DNA of 64,000 bases from Phycisphaerales bacterium (GTDB taxonomy: Bacteria > Planctomycetota > Phycisphaerae > Tepidisphaerales > Tepidisphaeraceae), in assembly GCA_020847545.1 (NCBI GenBank), contig JADLBV010000001.1, positions 1 through 64,000 on the forward strand, read 5' to 3'. This document shows, piece after piece, positions 26,036 to 35,061 of the stretch (position 1 is the stretch's first letter; every line of letters starts with the position of its first letter). The position numbers and the translations under genes are program-made. The notes below the pieces were generated by a model. That model was not told where the DNA came from, did not search any database, and worked only from the letters and a program-made list of their open reading frames with translations.

Positions 26036-27100
26036 TTATCCGCGTAACTGATGCGGGTCAATTCGTGCTGATTCTATCGTGCGAGGGGTGTTGGCGTGAT
26101 CCTGTTGCCACACGATCACCACTTCGCCATTGGCCGCCTGTATGCAATTGGGGTAGGAAGACTGCTGGCCGGGCGTATCGGCCAGTACATGCGGCCGGCT
26201 CCAGCTTCTGCCCTGATCGAACGACACGGCCGCGCACAATGGCCAGCGATCGGTGGGTGAATTGTTCCAAACCGCCAAAATGCCCGGTTTCGACCCGCCG
26301 AACGCACACAGCGACGCGGGGGAATTGTGACTGACCAGGGGCGAAGGCTTTGGCTCGCTCCAGGTCCATCCTCCATCCGTGCTGCGCGACTCATACATGT
26401 GCGACCGGCCGGACCTTGCCAGCATGTACAACGAACCATCCGGACAGATCACAAATGCCGGTTCATCCAATCCGCTGATCGCATGTCTGCACGAGGCGTG
26501 CTTTTCAACATGCGTGTTCAGTTCAGGCCCTTTGCTCCAGGTTTTGGCATTGTCTTTCGACACCATCAGCCCGACGATGACCACCTCATCCCCCTCGGTG
26601 TCGAGCTTGTACTGCTGTTGCAACCTCACATCCCAGGAATATCCGAACATCGCGGTCCCATCGGGAAAATGAAGTCCATTGTGAATCTTGCCGGAGGTGT
26701 AGCGGTACGGCATTGGAATTTCATAGGCGCCAGACCAGCTTGTGCCATTGTCATCGCTGCGCACGGCCATGGTGCGGGAGGTTGAGATGAACTGGGCGTG
26801 AGTCGGCGGCACGGTGGTGGATGTGACCAGTATCGTCTTGTCCATCACCAAAATGGACGAGTCGTAATCGACATGCGGATGCGAATCGATCAGCGTGAAG
26901 GGCTTGCCCCAGCTTTTGGCATTGTCGGTTGAATATCGTCCTTCGATGACGACATGGAGACAATCGGGGCCGTCGTAGGCCGAATAGACGCACAGCAATC
27001 GTCCATCAGACAGGCGGTCAATGCAGGGATAGGCGGCCTGATAATGGCGTCCGTTCGGGGCGATCGGCACAGATTTGGTGAGGTTTTCCATCATGGTCAT
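26036..27100 (-). CDS. Sialidase-fold (BNR repeat) protein
   Basis: The 354-residue protein carries at least five Asp-box motifs: STDNAKSWG, SDDNGTSWSG, SKDNAKTWSKG, STDGGWTWSE and SFDQGRSWSR. This pattern is diagnostic of the six-bladed sialidase-type propeller. Exo-sialidases hydrolyse terminal sialic acid, but many planctomycete members act on other sugars, so specificity is open. An RxP arginine motif near the N-terminus is not obvious. No signal peptide is seen. It lies in the cluster A operon 19 bases after the large secreted protein. Confidence 0.82.
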   Translation of the reverse strand: MTMMENLTKSVPIAPNGRHYQAAYPCIDRLSDGRLLCVYSAYDGPDCLHVVIEGRYSTDNAKSWGKPFTLIDSHPHVDYDSSILVMDKTILVTSTTVPPTHAQFISTSRTMAVRSDDNGTSWSGAYEIPMPYRYTSGKIHNGLHFPDGTAMFGYSWDVRLQQQYKLDTEGDEVVIVGLMVSKDNAKTWSKGPELNTHVEKHASCRHAISGLDEPAFVICPDGSLYMLARSGRSHMYESRSTDGGWTWSEPKPSPLVSHNSPASLCAFGGSKPGILAVWNNSPTDRWPLCAAVSFDQGRSWSRPHVLADTPGQQSSYPNCIQAANGEVVIVWQQDHANTPRTIESARIDPHQLRG

Positions 27101-27119
27101 GGTTTGGTTCCATCGGTCC

Positions 27120-29564
27120 TTATCGCGCCCAGATTTCCAGTTCGCTGAGGATGGTTTTATCCGTAGGAGAGACCGGGGCGGACAAATCGATTTTCAGATA
27201 TCGGCAACTCCCCTTGAGCGTCATGGTCGTATCAAAGACATCCATCCCGGCCTCGTGCGCCGGCCAGGAGCCTTGTTCGCACCATTGACGGCCATCGGCA
27301 CTAGTGGAAACAACGGTTTGCGGCAACCCACCCGAATAAAACAGCACGATGTGATCCAGCGGATAGGATTTTCCCAGATCGACCACCACGCTCGCCGCGC
27401 CTTTGGGTTGCAGCGTCCACAATTCCGGTTCGTGGTTGCGAAATTCCCGCCGGGTCTGGTAGGACTTCCAGCGATTGGTCAGTTTTCCATCCGCGAACGA
27501 TGTCGGCTTTTCAAGGATTGATCCATCCTCCAGCGATCGCACTTCATAACTGCCCTCGATACGGCGATTGTCGCCACTGAGTTCCGCCACGCTTCCTTCC
27601 ATAACCACATGGTTGTTGGTGAGACACAGCGGGCTGTCGTTCGTCGTTGGCGGCGCCGATTCGAGCTTTGTTTTCAACGGCGGCAGTTTGAATCGCCATA
27701 CATCCAGCCCGGTTTTCGCCCCCACCGACTCGTGCAACTGCTTGAACAGGTCATTGACCGGCGATGTCAGCGCGGGGGAGACCGTCAGGGGGTTGGAGAC
27801 GAACTGGATCACCCGCCCATTACCGAGTTTGCGGATTAAAATGGCCGGTGTGCCGTCGTCGAAGGTCATGATCGGATGCGCATCATCCGCCAGTTTGGTG
27901 ATGGAATAACCGGGTGAAGGAAATTCCACATCCCCCTTCAATGATGGCGACAGACGCGCAACAGGTCGTGCCTTGACACTACCCTGACGCGGCTGACTAA
28001 AATCCACGCCGGTGATTTTGGACCAACGTTTCGACAACGCCTCCCCATTGATGTTCCACGAGAACGCCTCGGGGTCGGCGCAGATCACCGTGCCGCCGGA
28101 ATGAATATAATTCTCCACCCGATCCAGCACCTCGGCCGATTCGTATTTGGCCAGCGGAATGTACAGAACCTTGTATTGTGCCGCATCCAGCGGCATGCGC
28201 TCCACCTGGCGGTCGCTGACAAAAGTGAACCAACCGCGCGCCAAAGGCCCCAGCAGTGTGTAAATCGAGTAGATTTCCTTATGGTCATCCGCCGTCACCT
28301 GCGGCCAGCGAAACGTGTACATCGTGTATTCCGACAACAACACCGCGCTGTCGGATTCGGGCAGACGAACCTTGTTCATCGTCTTGGCGACATCCGCGAT
28401 CTCCAGCATCGCCCGCCATTTGGCCGGATAGACGTAGCGTGGATGGCCGATCTCAAATTCATACCATTCCTCAGCGCACAAGGTGATTCCATCGGCCCCG
28501 TTGCGATACGCCTGGCTGTAACGCTCGCGAATGTCCTCCAGCCCCGGAATATCCGACCGGCCGATGGTGTTCTGCACCAGCGCCGACACCGGCGCGGCCG
28601 ACAAATCCGTCATGATCTTCGTGTCGCAGCCGGTTGACACCTGATTGTTCAATGGAGCGAAGATGTCCCAGCTCTGGTACATCACCAGATCAAAATGCCC
28701 CGACAACCGCCCCAGATCGCACATCGGCGACGCGCCGCTGAAATCGGGACTGATCAACGTGATTTGCGGATTGACCGCCTTGACGGCCTGTCGGGTCCCG
28801 TCAAACAGCGCATCCAACTGGTCGATCACCCACCGCCGGTGTGCGATGCGTTTGAATGGATCGGCATCCGCATCCGAATCGGGCATGGAATATTTTCCAA
28901 ACCCGTATTTCTCCCTGATCACCTCTTCGGCCTCATGCACCCGGTCGTACCGCAGTTTCATCGGCGGAATCTTGATCGCCGCGGATTCATACAGTTCATC
29001 CCCCGCCAGCAACGCCCACAACTGATCCGACTTCCCCTTGTATTGCGTCGCCAATTCAACGGCCCTGCGGACATATTCATCCTGCCATCGCGGGTCAAGT
29101 ATCCAGTTGGACACTCCATCATCGATGATTTTGGGCGCCACATCGGTTGAATAAGGCAGGATGCCCTCAAACGTCGGTATGCCATATTTGATCGATTCCG
29201 CGCAAGGTGACCCCTGGGCCGCCAGGGAATGGCCGGCAATCTCCCGCCATTGCTCATCCCAGACATACCGATACGCGTGTTTTGCGGCAAACCCGCTGTA
29301 ACGGGCGCGATATTGCGTATTGCCGCCCCAATAGGGTGTGATCCTCAACGCCGGCTGATCGCTCAACAGCTCGCCAAACAGCGGGTCGGGCACAATAAAA
29401 TAGCCGGAATCATTCGGTTTCGGCGTCGTCGCGGCCTGATTCGTCCCCGCCCCCACGCCGCTGGACAAGGCGTCTTTCTGCGCCTGGTCATCCCCCCATG
29501 CGCCACCCTGACCCCATACCGCCAGCGCCACACACAAGGCGCACAACGTCCGTGAATTGAGCAT
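27120..29564 (-). CDS. Large secreted glycosidase-like protein with C-terminal discoidin-type domain
   Basis: The 814-residue protein has a signal peptide (MLNSRTLCALCVALAVWGQGGAWG). The middle looks like a TIM-barrel glycosidase: YKGKSDQLWALLAGDELYES, LFDGTRQAVKAVNPQITLISPDFSG and GADGITLCAEEWYEFEIGHPRY. A GATase-like domain follows (YKVLYIPLAKYESAEVLDRVENYIHSGGTVICADPEAF), the kind found after the barrel in GH42-type beta-galactosidases. Residues from about 710 form an F5/8 type C (discoidin) carbohydrate-binding domain, ending CRYLKIDLSAPVSPTDKTILSELEIWAR. I cannot place it in a named GH family. It starts five bases after the pseudopilin stop. Confidence 0.75.
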   Translation of the reverse strand: MLNSRTLCALCVALAVWGQGGAWGDDQAQKDALSSGVGAGTNQAATTPKPNDSGYFIVPDPLFGELLSDQPALRITPYWGGNTQYRARYSGFAAKHAYRYVWDEQWREIAGHSLAAQGSPCAESIKYGIPTFEGILPYSTDVAPKIIDDGVSNWILDPRWQDEYVRRAVELATQYKGKSDQLWALLAGDELYESAAIKIPPMKLRYDRVHEAEEVIREKYGFGKYSMPDSDADADPFKRIAHRRWVIDQLDALFDGTRQAVKAVNPQITLISPDFSGASPMCDLGRLSGHFDLVMYQSWDIFAPLNNQVSTGCDTKIMTDLSAAPVSALVQNTIGRSDIPGLEDIRERYSQAYRNGADGITLCAEEWYEFEIGHPRYVYPAKWRAMLEIADVAKTMNKVRLPESDSAVLLSEYTMYTFRWPQVTADDHKEIYSIYTLLGPLARGWFTFVSDRQVERMPLDAAQYKVLYIPLAKYESAEVLDRVENYIHSGGTVICADPEAFSWNINGEALSKRWSKITGVDFSQPRQGSVKARPVARLSPSLKGDVEFPSPGYSITKLADDAHPIMTFDDGTPAILIRKLGNGRVIQFVSNPLTVSPALTSPVNDLFKQLHESVGAKTGLDVWRFKLPPLKTKLESAPPTTNDSPLCLTNNHVVMEGSVAELSGDNRRIEGSYEVRSLEDGSILEKPTSFADGKLTNRWKSYQTRREFRNHEPELWTLQPKGAASVVVDLGKSYPLDHIVLFYSGGLPQTVVSTSADGRQWCEQGSWPAHEAGMDVFDTTMTLKGSCRYLKIDLSAPVSPTDKTILSELEIWAR

Positions 29565-29569
29565 GTCGA

Positions 29570-30226
29570 TTAGTTTCCATCCCAGAAGACGTTGGTTGAA
29601 TCCATCGGAATTACTTCGTCCATTCGGACAAACGCCGCGTGAAAGTCGCCATATAAGACATTGATGCCGCGACTGTGACGAAAGTAATTGTTGTACGTTG
29701 GATTGTACCAGGCCCAGTAAAACCCATCATCCACATCCGCCATCACGCACGTCTCGGCGGCCCGGCGAAAGGTGGTGGAACGGACAAACGTGCCCGTGCC
29801 GCCCGGATAGACCAGTTCCTGTGGAAAGACCAACAAATTCAAGCCATAACTGGCCTTGCGGTCCGTACCCGGGTCAAAGTTCCACGGTGTGTCATCGGTC
29901 GGACAGACGTAGGTTTTGGGCCAAAAATAAATCGTCGGCGAATAACCCCCGGGAATTTCCTTCCCATCCGCAAAAGGCGCCAGATAATCGTAGTAATATC
30001 GCCCAAACGGATTGAACGAGTCATAACATGGATACCAACCCTTGTAGTTGTTGGCGTACAACTGAAATGCGATGCCGATCTGCTTGAGATTTGATGCGCA
30101 CCGCACCGTGTTGGCGGCCTGTCTGGCCTTGTTCAGCGCCGGCAGCAGCATACTGATCAATAGCGCTATGATGCCGATGACGACCAGCAATTCCACAAGG
30201 GTGAAACCATGGCGTGACTTTTTCAT
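29570..30226 (-). CDS. Prepilin-like secreted protein with H-X9-D C-terminal motif (cluster A)
   Basis: ATG 30226 is chosen because GGAG lies about seven bases upstream and it gives a textbook type IV prepilin leader: MKKSRHG followed by [24 protein letters not shown], cleaved after G7 by prepilin peptidase. The 218-residue protein continues [20 protein letters not shown], as in the DUF1559/H-X9-DG family abundant in planctomycetes. It ends with [12 protein letters not shown], where the family normally has H-X9-DG. Its function is unknown; a type II secretion or surface role is presumed. It is in the cluster A operon between the PEP-CTERM and the large secreted protein genes. Confidence 0.88.
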   Translation of the reverse strand: MKKSRHGFTLVELLVVIGIIALLISMLLPALNKARQAANTVRCASNLKQIGIAFQLYANNYKGWYPCYDSFNPFGRYYYDYLAPFADGKEIPGGYSPTIYFWPKTYVCPTDDTPWNFDPGTDRKASYGLNLLVFPQELVYPGGTGTFVRSTTFRRAAETCVMADVDDGFYWAWYNPTYNNYFRHSRGINVLYGDFHAAFVRMDEVIPMDSTNVFWDGN

Positions 30227-30259
30227 GGGGAACTCCACTAAATCATCGGCTGGCGATGA

Positions 30260-30298
30260 AAACGGGGCGCGGATGAATGGTTTTTCATCCGCGCCCCC
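30260..30298 (-). terminator. Strong intra-operon terminator/attenuator after the PEP-CTERM gene
   Basis: A 14-bp perfect stem (30264-30277 with 30284-30297) has a six-base loop. On the minus strand GTTTTC follows. It lies between the PEP-CTERM stop and the pseudopilin start, so it should reduce transcription into the downstream enzymes. Confidence 0.75.
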
Positions 30299-30313
30299 AT
30301 TCAACCAAATCCA

Positions 30314-31198
30314 TTACTTCCTTCGACGCCGAAGCGCCAAAGCGGCCAGACCCAGCAGGGAAATCGCGCCGGGTTCAGGAACGGCCGCCTCGAACGCGCC
30401 ATTCGCGCTGTCGAAATAAGCCAGCGAATCAACGTTCCACACGGTCGTCACGTCGTTCCCATAGGATGTATAATCACCCCAGCCAAGATACCCTACGGAC
30501 AAGTCGGCAACCTCCGCATCCAAATCGACCTGGCTCGATGATGGCGTCATTGCCGATCCTACCGTTATGGTGCCTGTATGCTGCCCCAGCAACGTTCCCT
30601 GGTCATCATACAAAGCCAGGCTAACCGTGCGGGTGACGCCATCCCAACCCACGGCCAATTGGTAATCCGTGCTTAAGGCATTCGGGCCGAGATTGATCGC
30701 GTAATTGGGCAGCGGTCCGGCAGCGACTGCAAAATTCTCCACCAGATGTCCGGTTGATCCAAAAGCCACGTCCAAACCGACCAGGTAATCTCCACCAATC
30801 TGATAATGGCGAAGGCGACCACCGACAAACTGTCGGGATTGTGCCGAATGGTTTCCGATAAAGCCAACCGCTTCGGTGATTTCGCTGGCAGTTGTATTCA
30901 ACGTTGACCAGCTAAAGCGATACAGACCGCTGAATGAATCCGTGCCAACCTGTGCCGTTCCCAAAGATCGGCCGGCGCGGTCTGGTGAATATGCCTCAGC
31001 GCCGCCATTGTCCTGTGTGGTGATCTCCAGTTTTCCGCTGGAGACCGACCCAATCATGACTTTCTCGGCGTTGCCGGTATAGATATCAACCACGCCATCT
31101 GCGTTGCTGTCAAAGGTTGACTGCCACACGGGGGCGGCCAGAACACTGGAAGTGCCAACCAGAACGGCGGCACACGATAAAAGAACCTTGTGGTTCAT
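30314..31198 (-). CDS. PEP-CTERM surface protein (cluster A)
   Basis: The 294-residue protein has a signal peptide (MNHKVLLSCAAVLVGTSSVLAAP). The mature part is beta-rich (VWQSTFDSNADGVVDIYTG, TVSLALYDDQGTLLGQHTGTI) and looks like a concanavalin/LamG-type sandwich. The C-terminus is a PEP-CTERM signal, AAVPEPGAISLLGLAALALRRRRK, which exosortase would recognise. No exosortase gene is in this window. It begins 33 bases after the stop of the regulator gene and is probably co-transcribed with it. A strong hairpin follows. Confidence 0.9.
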   Translation of the reverse strand: MNHKVLLSCAAVLVGTSSVLAAPVWQSTFDSNADGVVDIYTGNAEKVMIGSVSSGKLEITTQDNGGAEAYSPDRAGRSLGTAQVGTDSFSGLYRFSWSTLNTTASEITEAVGFIGNHSAQSRQFVGGRLRHYQIGGDYLVGLDVAFGSTGHLVENFAVAAGPLPNYAINLGPNALSTDYQLAVGWDGVTRTVSLALYDDQGTLLGQHTGTITVGSAMTPSSSQVDLDAEVADLSVGYLGWGDYTSYGNDVTTVWNVDSLAYFDSANGAFEAAVPEPGAISLLGLAALALRRRRK

Positions 31199-31231
31199 AA
31201 GATGCCCTTCCTGAAAATGGTTTTCCCCCTG

Positions 31232-32326
31232 TTACATCCTGTCATCAGAGGCCGTACATAGCCTCGATGGAATAATGATCCGCCGCTGTGTCAGCGGCTG
31301 CCCTTCGGCCTGTTTACGCAGCAGGTCGGCGATTATTTTGGTCATGTCGAAAAAATCGATATTGGGCTGTACGTGTGCCATGGCGCGGTGTTCAGCGCTC
31401 AAATTGGACTGCCCTTCATCCTGAAAGACGATCTCAAGGTCCTTGCCGACCGTCAGCCCCAATGACGCCGCCGACCGACAGACGCTGTTCACCAGCTTGT
31501 CGCTGGCGCAGATCCAGCCGGTTGGGCGATTGGGCGAATCCAGCAATTGGCGCACCTGCGCATCAAACGCATCAAAATCATGGGCGAACGTGCGGACGGT
31601 CAATGCGTTGTGCGGGAGGTTTGCCTCGGTCAAAACATCGCTCAGCCCATCATAAAAAACCCCATCGCCCGGACGCCCGCCGCCGGTGGTCAACATCGCC
31701 ATTCGACGATGCCCGCGCCCCACCAGATGGCTGGCCAGCAACTGGGCGGCCTGCCGATAATCCATATCCAGCGATGGAATGTCCTGCTGATCCGGATACA
31801 GCGACCCCATCACCACAAGCGGAACCCGACATTCGGCCAGAAAACGATACACATCGCGCGGGCATGAGATCGCCACCACACCCGCGAACTGGCCCGCCTC
31901 CTGTGCCGGCGTAATCACCGCACGCACAAATTCAACGCCGTTTCGCTCGGGCAGAAAGCTGAATTGCACACCCGCCCCTGGGAAAACCCCCGCCAACGCC
32001 TGCATCAGGTCATCCAATACAATGTTGGTGACATTGCGCTGACGTTCCTCCATCAGGACGAAAATCGTCTTGACTTCCAGCTTGGGAGACGATTTGAGCG
32101 ATGAGCCGACAAATGTCCCCGCTCCCTGCCTGCGGCTCAATAAATTTCGACGAACCAGCAACTCCATCGCCCGGTGCGCCGTGGCCGGACTCACCCCCAA
32201 AAATCGCCCTGTATCAATTGATGTTCGATATCGATCCCCCGGCCGATACCCCCGAGCCAACAAATCCGCCTCCAGCCGCTTGGCCAATGTCACAATTCGC
32301 GTTTTTTCGGCCAATTGACTCGGCAT
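31232..32326 (-). CDS. GntR-type regulator with LacI-like sugar-binding domain (cluster A)
   Basis: The 364-residue protein (ATG 32326; a TTG at 32335 would add three residues) begins with a GntR-type winged helix (GYRPGDRYRTSIDTGRFLGVSPATAHRAMELLVRRNLLSRRQGAGTFVG). A periplasmic-binding-like domain of the LacI/PBP1 type follows (KTIFVLMEERQ, FAGVVAISCPRDV, LVVMGSLYPDQQDIPSLDMDYRQAAQLLASHLVGRGHRRMAMLT). Such proteins respond to a sugar and control carbohydrate genes. It is the first gene of the cluster A operon and probably controls it. An unusual inverted repeat lies just upstream. Confidence 0.9.
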   Translation of the reverse strand: MPSQLAEKTRIVTLAKRLEADLLARGYRPGDRYRTSIDTGRFLGVSPATAHRAMELLVRRNLLSRRQGAGTFVGSSLKSSPKLEVKTIFVLMEERQRNVTNIVLDDLMQALAGVFPGAGVQFSFLPERNGVEFVRAVITPAQEAGQFAGVVAISCPRDVYRFLAECRVPLVVMGSLYPDQQDIPSLDMDYRQAAQLLASHLVGRGHRRMAMLTTGGGRPGDGVFYDGLSDVLTEANLPHNALTVRTFAHDFDAFDAQVRQLLDSPNRPTGWICASDKLVNSVCRSAASLGLTVGKDLEIVFQDEGQSNLSAEHRAMAHVQPNIDFFDMTKIIADLLRKQAEGQPLTQRRIIIPSRLCTASDDRM

Positions 32327-32333
32327 AACCAAC

Positions 32334-32396
32334 AACCTACATCAATATGAATCAATTGTCAACAAAATAATTTATAGTAATCTAAATTGATTCATA
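32334..32396 (-). promoter_or_regulatory. Putative promoter with paired 12-bp inverted-repeat operator
   Basis: Two perfect 12-bp arms (TATGAATCAATT at 32346-32357, AATTGATTCATA at 32385-32396) are 27 bases apart in very A+T-rich DNA. On the minus strand TTGACA (32357-32362) and TAGGTT (32334-32339), 17 bases apart, could form a promoter. The left arm then lies between -35 and -10, and the right arm about 22 bases upstream of -35. This is the arrangement expected for an autoregulated operator of the GntR/LacI gene. Confidence 0.6.
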
Positions 32397-32529
32397 CCCA
32401 TCCAGGCCGTGTTAATTCCACATGGCCGAGGCCGTTTGGCTGAGTTAGTTTGGCCATTGGTTTGGGCCATCTCATCTGGAATGGAAAATAGATGTGGCTA
32501 CCAAATGATTTTTGGCGATACTCCCTCCC

Positions 32530-33213
32530 ATGGGGACAACCAATCTCTCCGTCCACGCATTGCGCGGCCGATGGAAGCCCAAAAAAGAGGCGCTGCTGGC
32601 TATTCAAGACAGCCACCCCACCTGCATCCGACTGCATCGCGCCTTCAGTTGGATCGCCCGCTGCGAAAATGAAACCGACCTCGACACCTCGCTGATTTGC
32701 CTTTGGATCGCCTTCAACAGCCTTTATGCCCAATGGGATGAGGATCGACGCGAACCCCAGCGAGACATTCAATCATTGCGCACATTCATCGACCGCATCA
32801 TCGGCCTCGATGAAAGCAACCACCTCTCATCCATGCTTCAGGAACAACACGACAAGGTGATGAACATCTTCGACGATGAATATCTCAGTGCCTATTTCTG
32901 GGTAGAACCCAGCAGGGTGCGCGCCAGCAAATCCAAAAAATCAAAATTCGACGCTCGCACCTGGTACATCGATGGCAAATGGAGACTGCTCACCGAACGA
33001 CTGGTGGAACGCATCTACCTCCTGCGCTGCCAGATCATCCACGGCGCCGCCACCCACGGCGGAAAACTCAACCGCGACAGCCTCAAAAAATGCGCCCAGA
33101 TGCTCCGGGACCTGCTCAACTGCTTCCTGCTGGTCATCACCGACCACGGCCACCAGCAGGACTGGGGAATGATGTGCAATCCGCCGTTAAATTCGCCGCA
33201 ATCAATGACATGA
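32530..33213 (+). CDS. HEPN-domain protein, orphan
   Basis: The 227-residue protein (ATG 32530; an in-frame start at 32512 is possible) is helical and charged. It contains the RX4H signature of HEPN RNases, R166-CQII-H171, followed by the family-typical HGA. The preceding helix (RLVERIYLLR) and the following one (RDSLKKCAQMLRDLLNCFLLVI) fit an ApeA-like HEPN fold. HEPN proteins often act as toxins or anti-phage RNases, but here no MNT nucleotidyltransferase or other partner is adjacent. I see no clear ribosome-binding site. Function is unproven. Confidence 0.6.
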   Translation: MGTTNLSVHALRGRWKPKKEALLAIQDSHPTCIRLHRAFSWIARCENETDLDTSLICLWIAFNSLYAQWDEDRREPQRDIQSLRTFIDRIIGLDESNHLSSMLQEQHDKVMNIFDDEYLSAYFWVEPSRVRASKSKKSKFDARTWYIDGKWRLLTERLVERIYLLRCQIIHGAATHGGKLNRDSLKKCAQMLRDLLNCFLLVITDHGHQQDWGMMCNPPLNSPQSMT

Positions 33214-33260
33214 GTCGGAATTTATTGCGACGGCGATGTTTTCGGTCGCTGCCGTTGCAG

Positions 33261-33295
33261 AAAACCCGCCGGGCCGGTTTCCCGAACCGGCGGGT
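33261..33295 (-). terminator. PEP-CTERM cassette terminator, copy 1
   Basis: A GC-rich hairpin with arms 33265-33272 and 33287-33294 (CCCGCCGG/CCGGCGGG) and an inner pairing CCGGTT/AACCGG. On the minus strand it is followed by TTTT. It lies 15 bases after the stop of the 33310 gene. Near-identical hairpins recur at 35012-35042 and 36086-36115. Confidence 0.85.
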
Positions 33296-33309
33296 GAATC
33301 ATTTGATAT

Positions 33310-34902
33310 TTAAACCGATTTCGACTCCCGACGCCGACGCATCAGCAATGCCGCGGCTCCGATGCCCAGCAGCGTCAACGTGCCCGGTTCCGGCACGGCC
33401 ACAACACTGAGAACGCCGGTGCTGCTGATGGCCGAGGTGTCCCAGTCCAATCCTTGTTGCAGGTTCGGCAGATCATAGCTGAAGTCGCCGTTGAAGCTGC
33501 CAAAGTCCAACAGATCGAAACTGTCACCCGCCTGTGGGGTATAGGAATTAACCAACAGGACTTCCAGCGTGCCGTCCGCCGACAACCCACCGGTGATGTC
33601 CAGGGCATCATAATCCGTCCCGCGGGTGGTGGTCCCGCCCAGTTCCATCAGAAGCGTGGCACCGGAATTCTGAGTCAGACCGCCGGTGATGGTCATCAGG
33701 CCGGGGCTGTTGCCGGGGGCGAACGTGCCGTCGTTGGTCACAGACCCGGCAATGGTCCCGGTTCCCTTCAACGTACCGGCCGCGGGAACGGTAAGAGCCG
33801 CATCCAGATTGCTGACCGAACCGCCGTCGATAAACAGGGTTCCACCGGTCCAGTTGGTATTAAACCTCGTCACATTATTATCAAAATCCAATGTACCAGC
33901 CTTCACCGTCCCACCTTGGAGGCGCAGGCCGTTGGTGCTGTCACCCTTGTTCCACACCTTGAGCGTTCCGCCCACATCCAGTGTTCCGCCGGTCTCAACA
34001 TTGGTAGTGCCCACCACCTCAGAAAAAGCGTGACTGTTATCACCAGACATGAAAAAGTCGCCCGTGTTCGTCCACCTTGATCCGGTGCCGGTTATGGTGG
34101 CCGTTCCGGCACTCCAGTGATATCCGCCGACATATCCAACGCTGGAACTGACCTGGGCCCCATCCTGCACAATCAATATGCCCGTGCTGCCATTGCCAAC
34201 GCTTAAAGAGTTTGTATTGTCCCATTTCGACCCGCTGCCGGTGATCGTTGCACTGCCATACCGGATGAATCCACTGTCACTGCTGACATATCCACCGGCC
34301 TGCACGTTTAACGTGCCGGATCCTTGGTTGGGACCGATCCCAAGATAGCCTGAGTTGGTCCATTTTGATCCATTGCCTGTGATCAGAGCAGAACCACCTG
34401 CTTCGTCGGCGATTCTTCCGTTGGCGTTGATGGCTTGTCCACCATCCTCCACGACCAGCGAACCTACGCCATCGAATCCAACATGTAAATCATATTCGTT
34501 TGTCCAAGTTGATCCGACGCCAGTGATCGTGGCCGTTCCACCGGCGGTAAAGCCAATATATCCATTGCGAGCCTGACCATATTCACCGTCATAATAAACC
34601 GCTCCCATCCCTTCGTTGTTGGTAAGCGTGCTGCCCCCCTCCACGCGTAAGCTGCCACTGCCGCCACCAGAGCTTACGCCGATAACCACCGCCTGCACAC
34701 CACTTGTTGTGGCGCCATTGCTGAGCGTCAGGAGTGGCGTTGGGTTGCCATGAATCACCAGTGCATCATTATCCACGGCGAATGTACCGCCGGATTGCGT
34801 GGTGTCGGTCATGACATTCGTGTCCGCCTCCACCTCGTGCATTCCAATTCCTCCCAACATCACCGCCGACGCACACGCGATAGCCCATTTCCCGTTACGC
34901 AT
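33310..34902 (-). CDS. Repeat-rich PEP-CTERM protein, autotransporter-like beta-helix
   Basis: ATG 34902 is chosen because GGAG lies just upstream and a signal peptide follows (MRNGKWAIACASAVMLGGIGMHEVEA). The 530-residue protein has repeated units of about 40-50 residues with a TGxGSxWxN motif (TGVGSTWTNEYDLHVGFDG, TGNGSKWTNSGYLGIGPNQG, TGSGSKWDNTNSLSVGNGS, TGTGSRWTNTGDFF). This is typical of autotransporter-associated beta-strand repeats forming a beta-helix. A segment like GGTLKGTGTIAGSVTNDGTFAPGNSPG follows, also seen in that class. It ends in a PEP-CTERM signal (VPEPGTLTLLGIGAAALLMRRRRES). Likely a surface adhesin or matrix protein. Confidence 0.88.
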   Translation of the reverse strand: MRNGKWAIACASAVMLGGIGMHEVEADTNVMTDTTQSGGTFAVDNDALVIHGNPTPLLTLSNGATTSGVQAVVIGVSSGGGSGSLRVEGGSTLTNNEGMGAVYYDGEYGQARNGYIGFTAGGTATITGVGSTWTNEYDLHVGFDGVGSLVVEDGGQAINANGRIADEAGGSALITGNGSKWTNSGYLGIGPNQGSGTLNVQAGGYVSSDSGFIRYGSATITGSGSKWDNTNSLSVGNGSTGILIVQDGAQVSSSVGYVGGYHWSAGTATITGTGSRWTNTGDFFMSGDNSHAFSEVVGTTNVETGGTLDVGGTLKVWNKGDSTNGLRLQGGTVKAGTLDFDNNVTRFNTNWTGGTLFIDGGSVSNLDAALTVPAAGTLKGTGTIAGSVTNDGTFAPGNSPGLMTITGGLTQNSGATLLMELGGTTTRGTDYDALDITGGLSADGTLEVLLVNSYTPQAGDSFDLLDFGSFNGDFSYDLPNLQQGLDWDTSAISSTGVLSVVAVPEPGTLTLLGIGAAALLMRRRRESKSV

Positions 34903-34919
34903 GACCTGCTCCATTCTCA

Positions 34920-34945
34920 GAGGCGAATTAAGATGGGACCGCCTC
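34920..34945 (-). promoter_or_regulatory. Conserved PEP-CTERM leader element, copy 1
   Basis: GAGGCG (minus strand, complement of 34940-34945) pairs with CGCCTC (complement of 34920-34925) around a conserved loop containing TCCCA and TTAATT. It lies 18 bases before the 34902 start, just upstream of its ribosome-binding site. The same element precedes the 35967 and 37011 genes; this copy lacks their TTCG hairpin. Confidence 0.7.
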
Positions 34946-35011
34946 ATCGAATTTCCCGCCATCAAACGATGGTACATTCACACCGGACCAGGCAACACAC
35001 CCGATCCAAAT

Positions 35012-35042
35012 CCCGCCGGGCCGGATTTCCCGAACCGGCGGG
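35012..35042 (-). terminator. PEP-CTERM cassette terminator, copy 2
   Basis: Hairpin CCCGCCGG/CCGGCGGG with inner pairing, 19 bases after the stop of the 35062 gene. On the minus strand it is followed by ATTTGG, a weaker T-run than in copies 1 and 3. Confidence 0.75.
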
Positions 35043-35061
35043 AAGAGGTTTCAACAGACTT

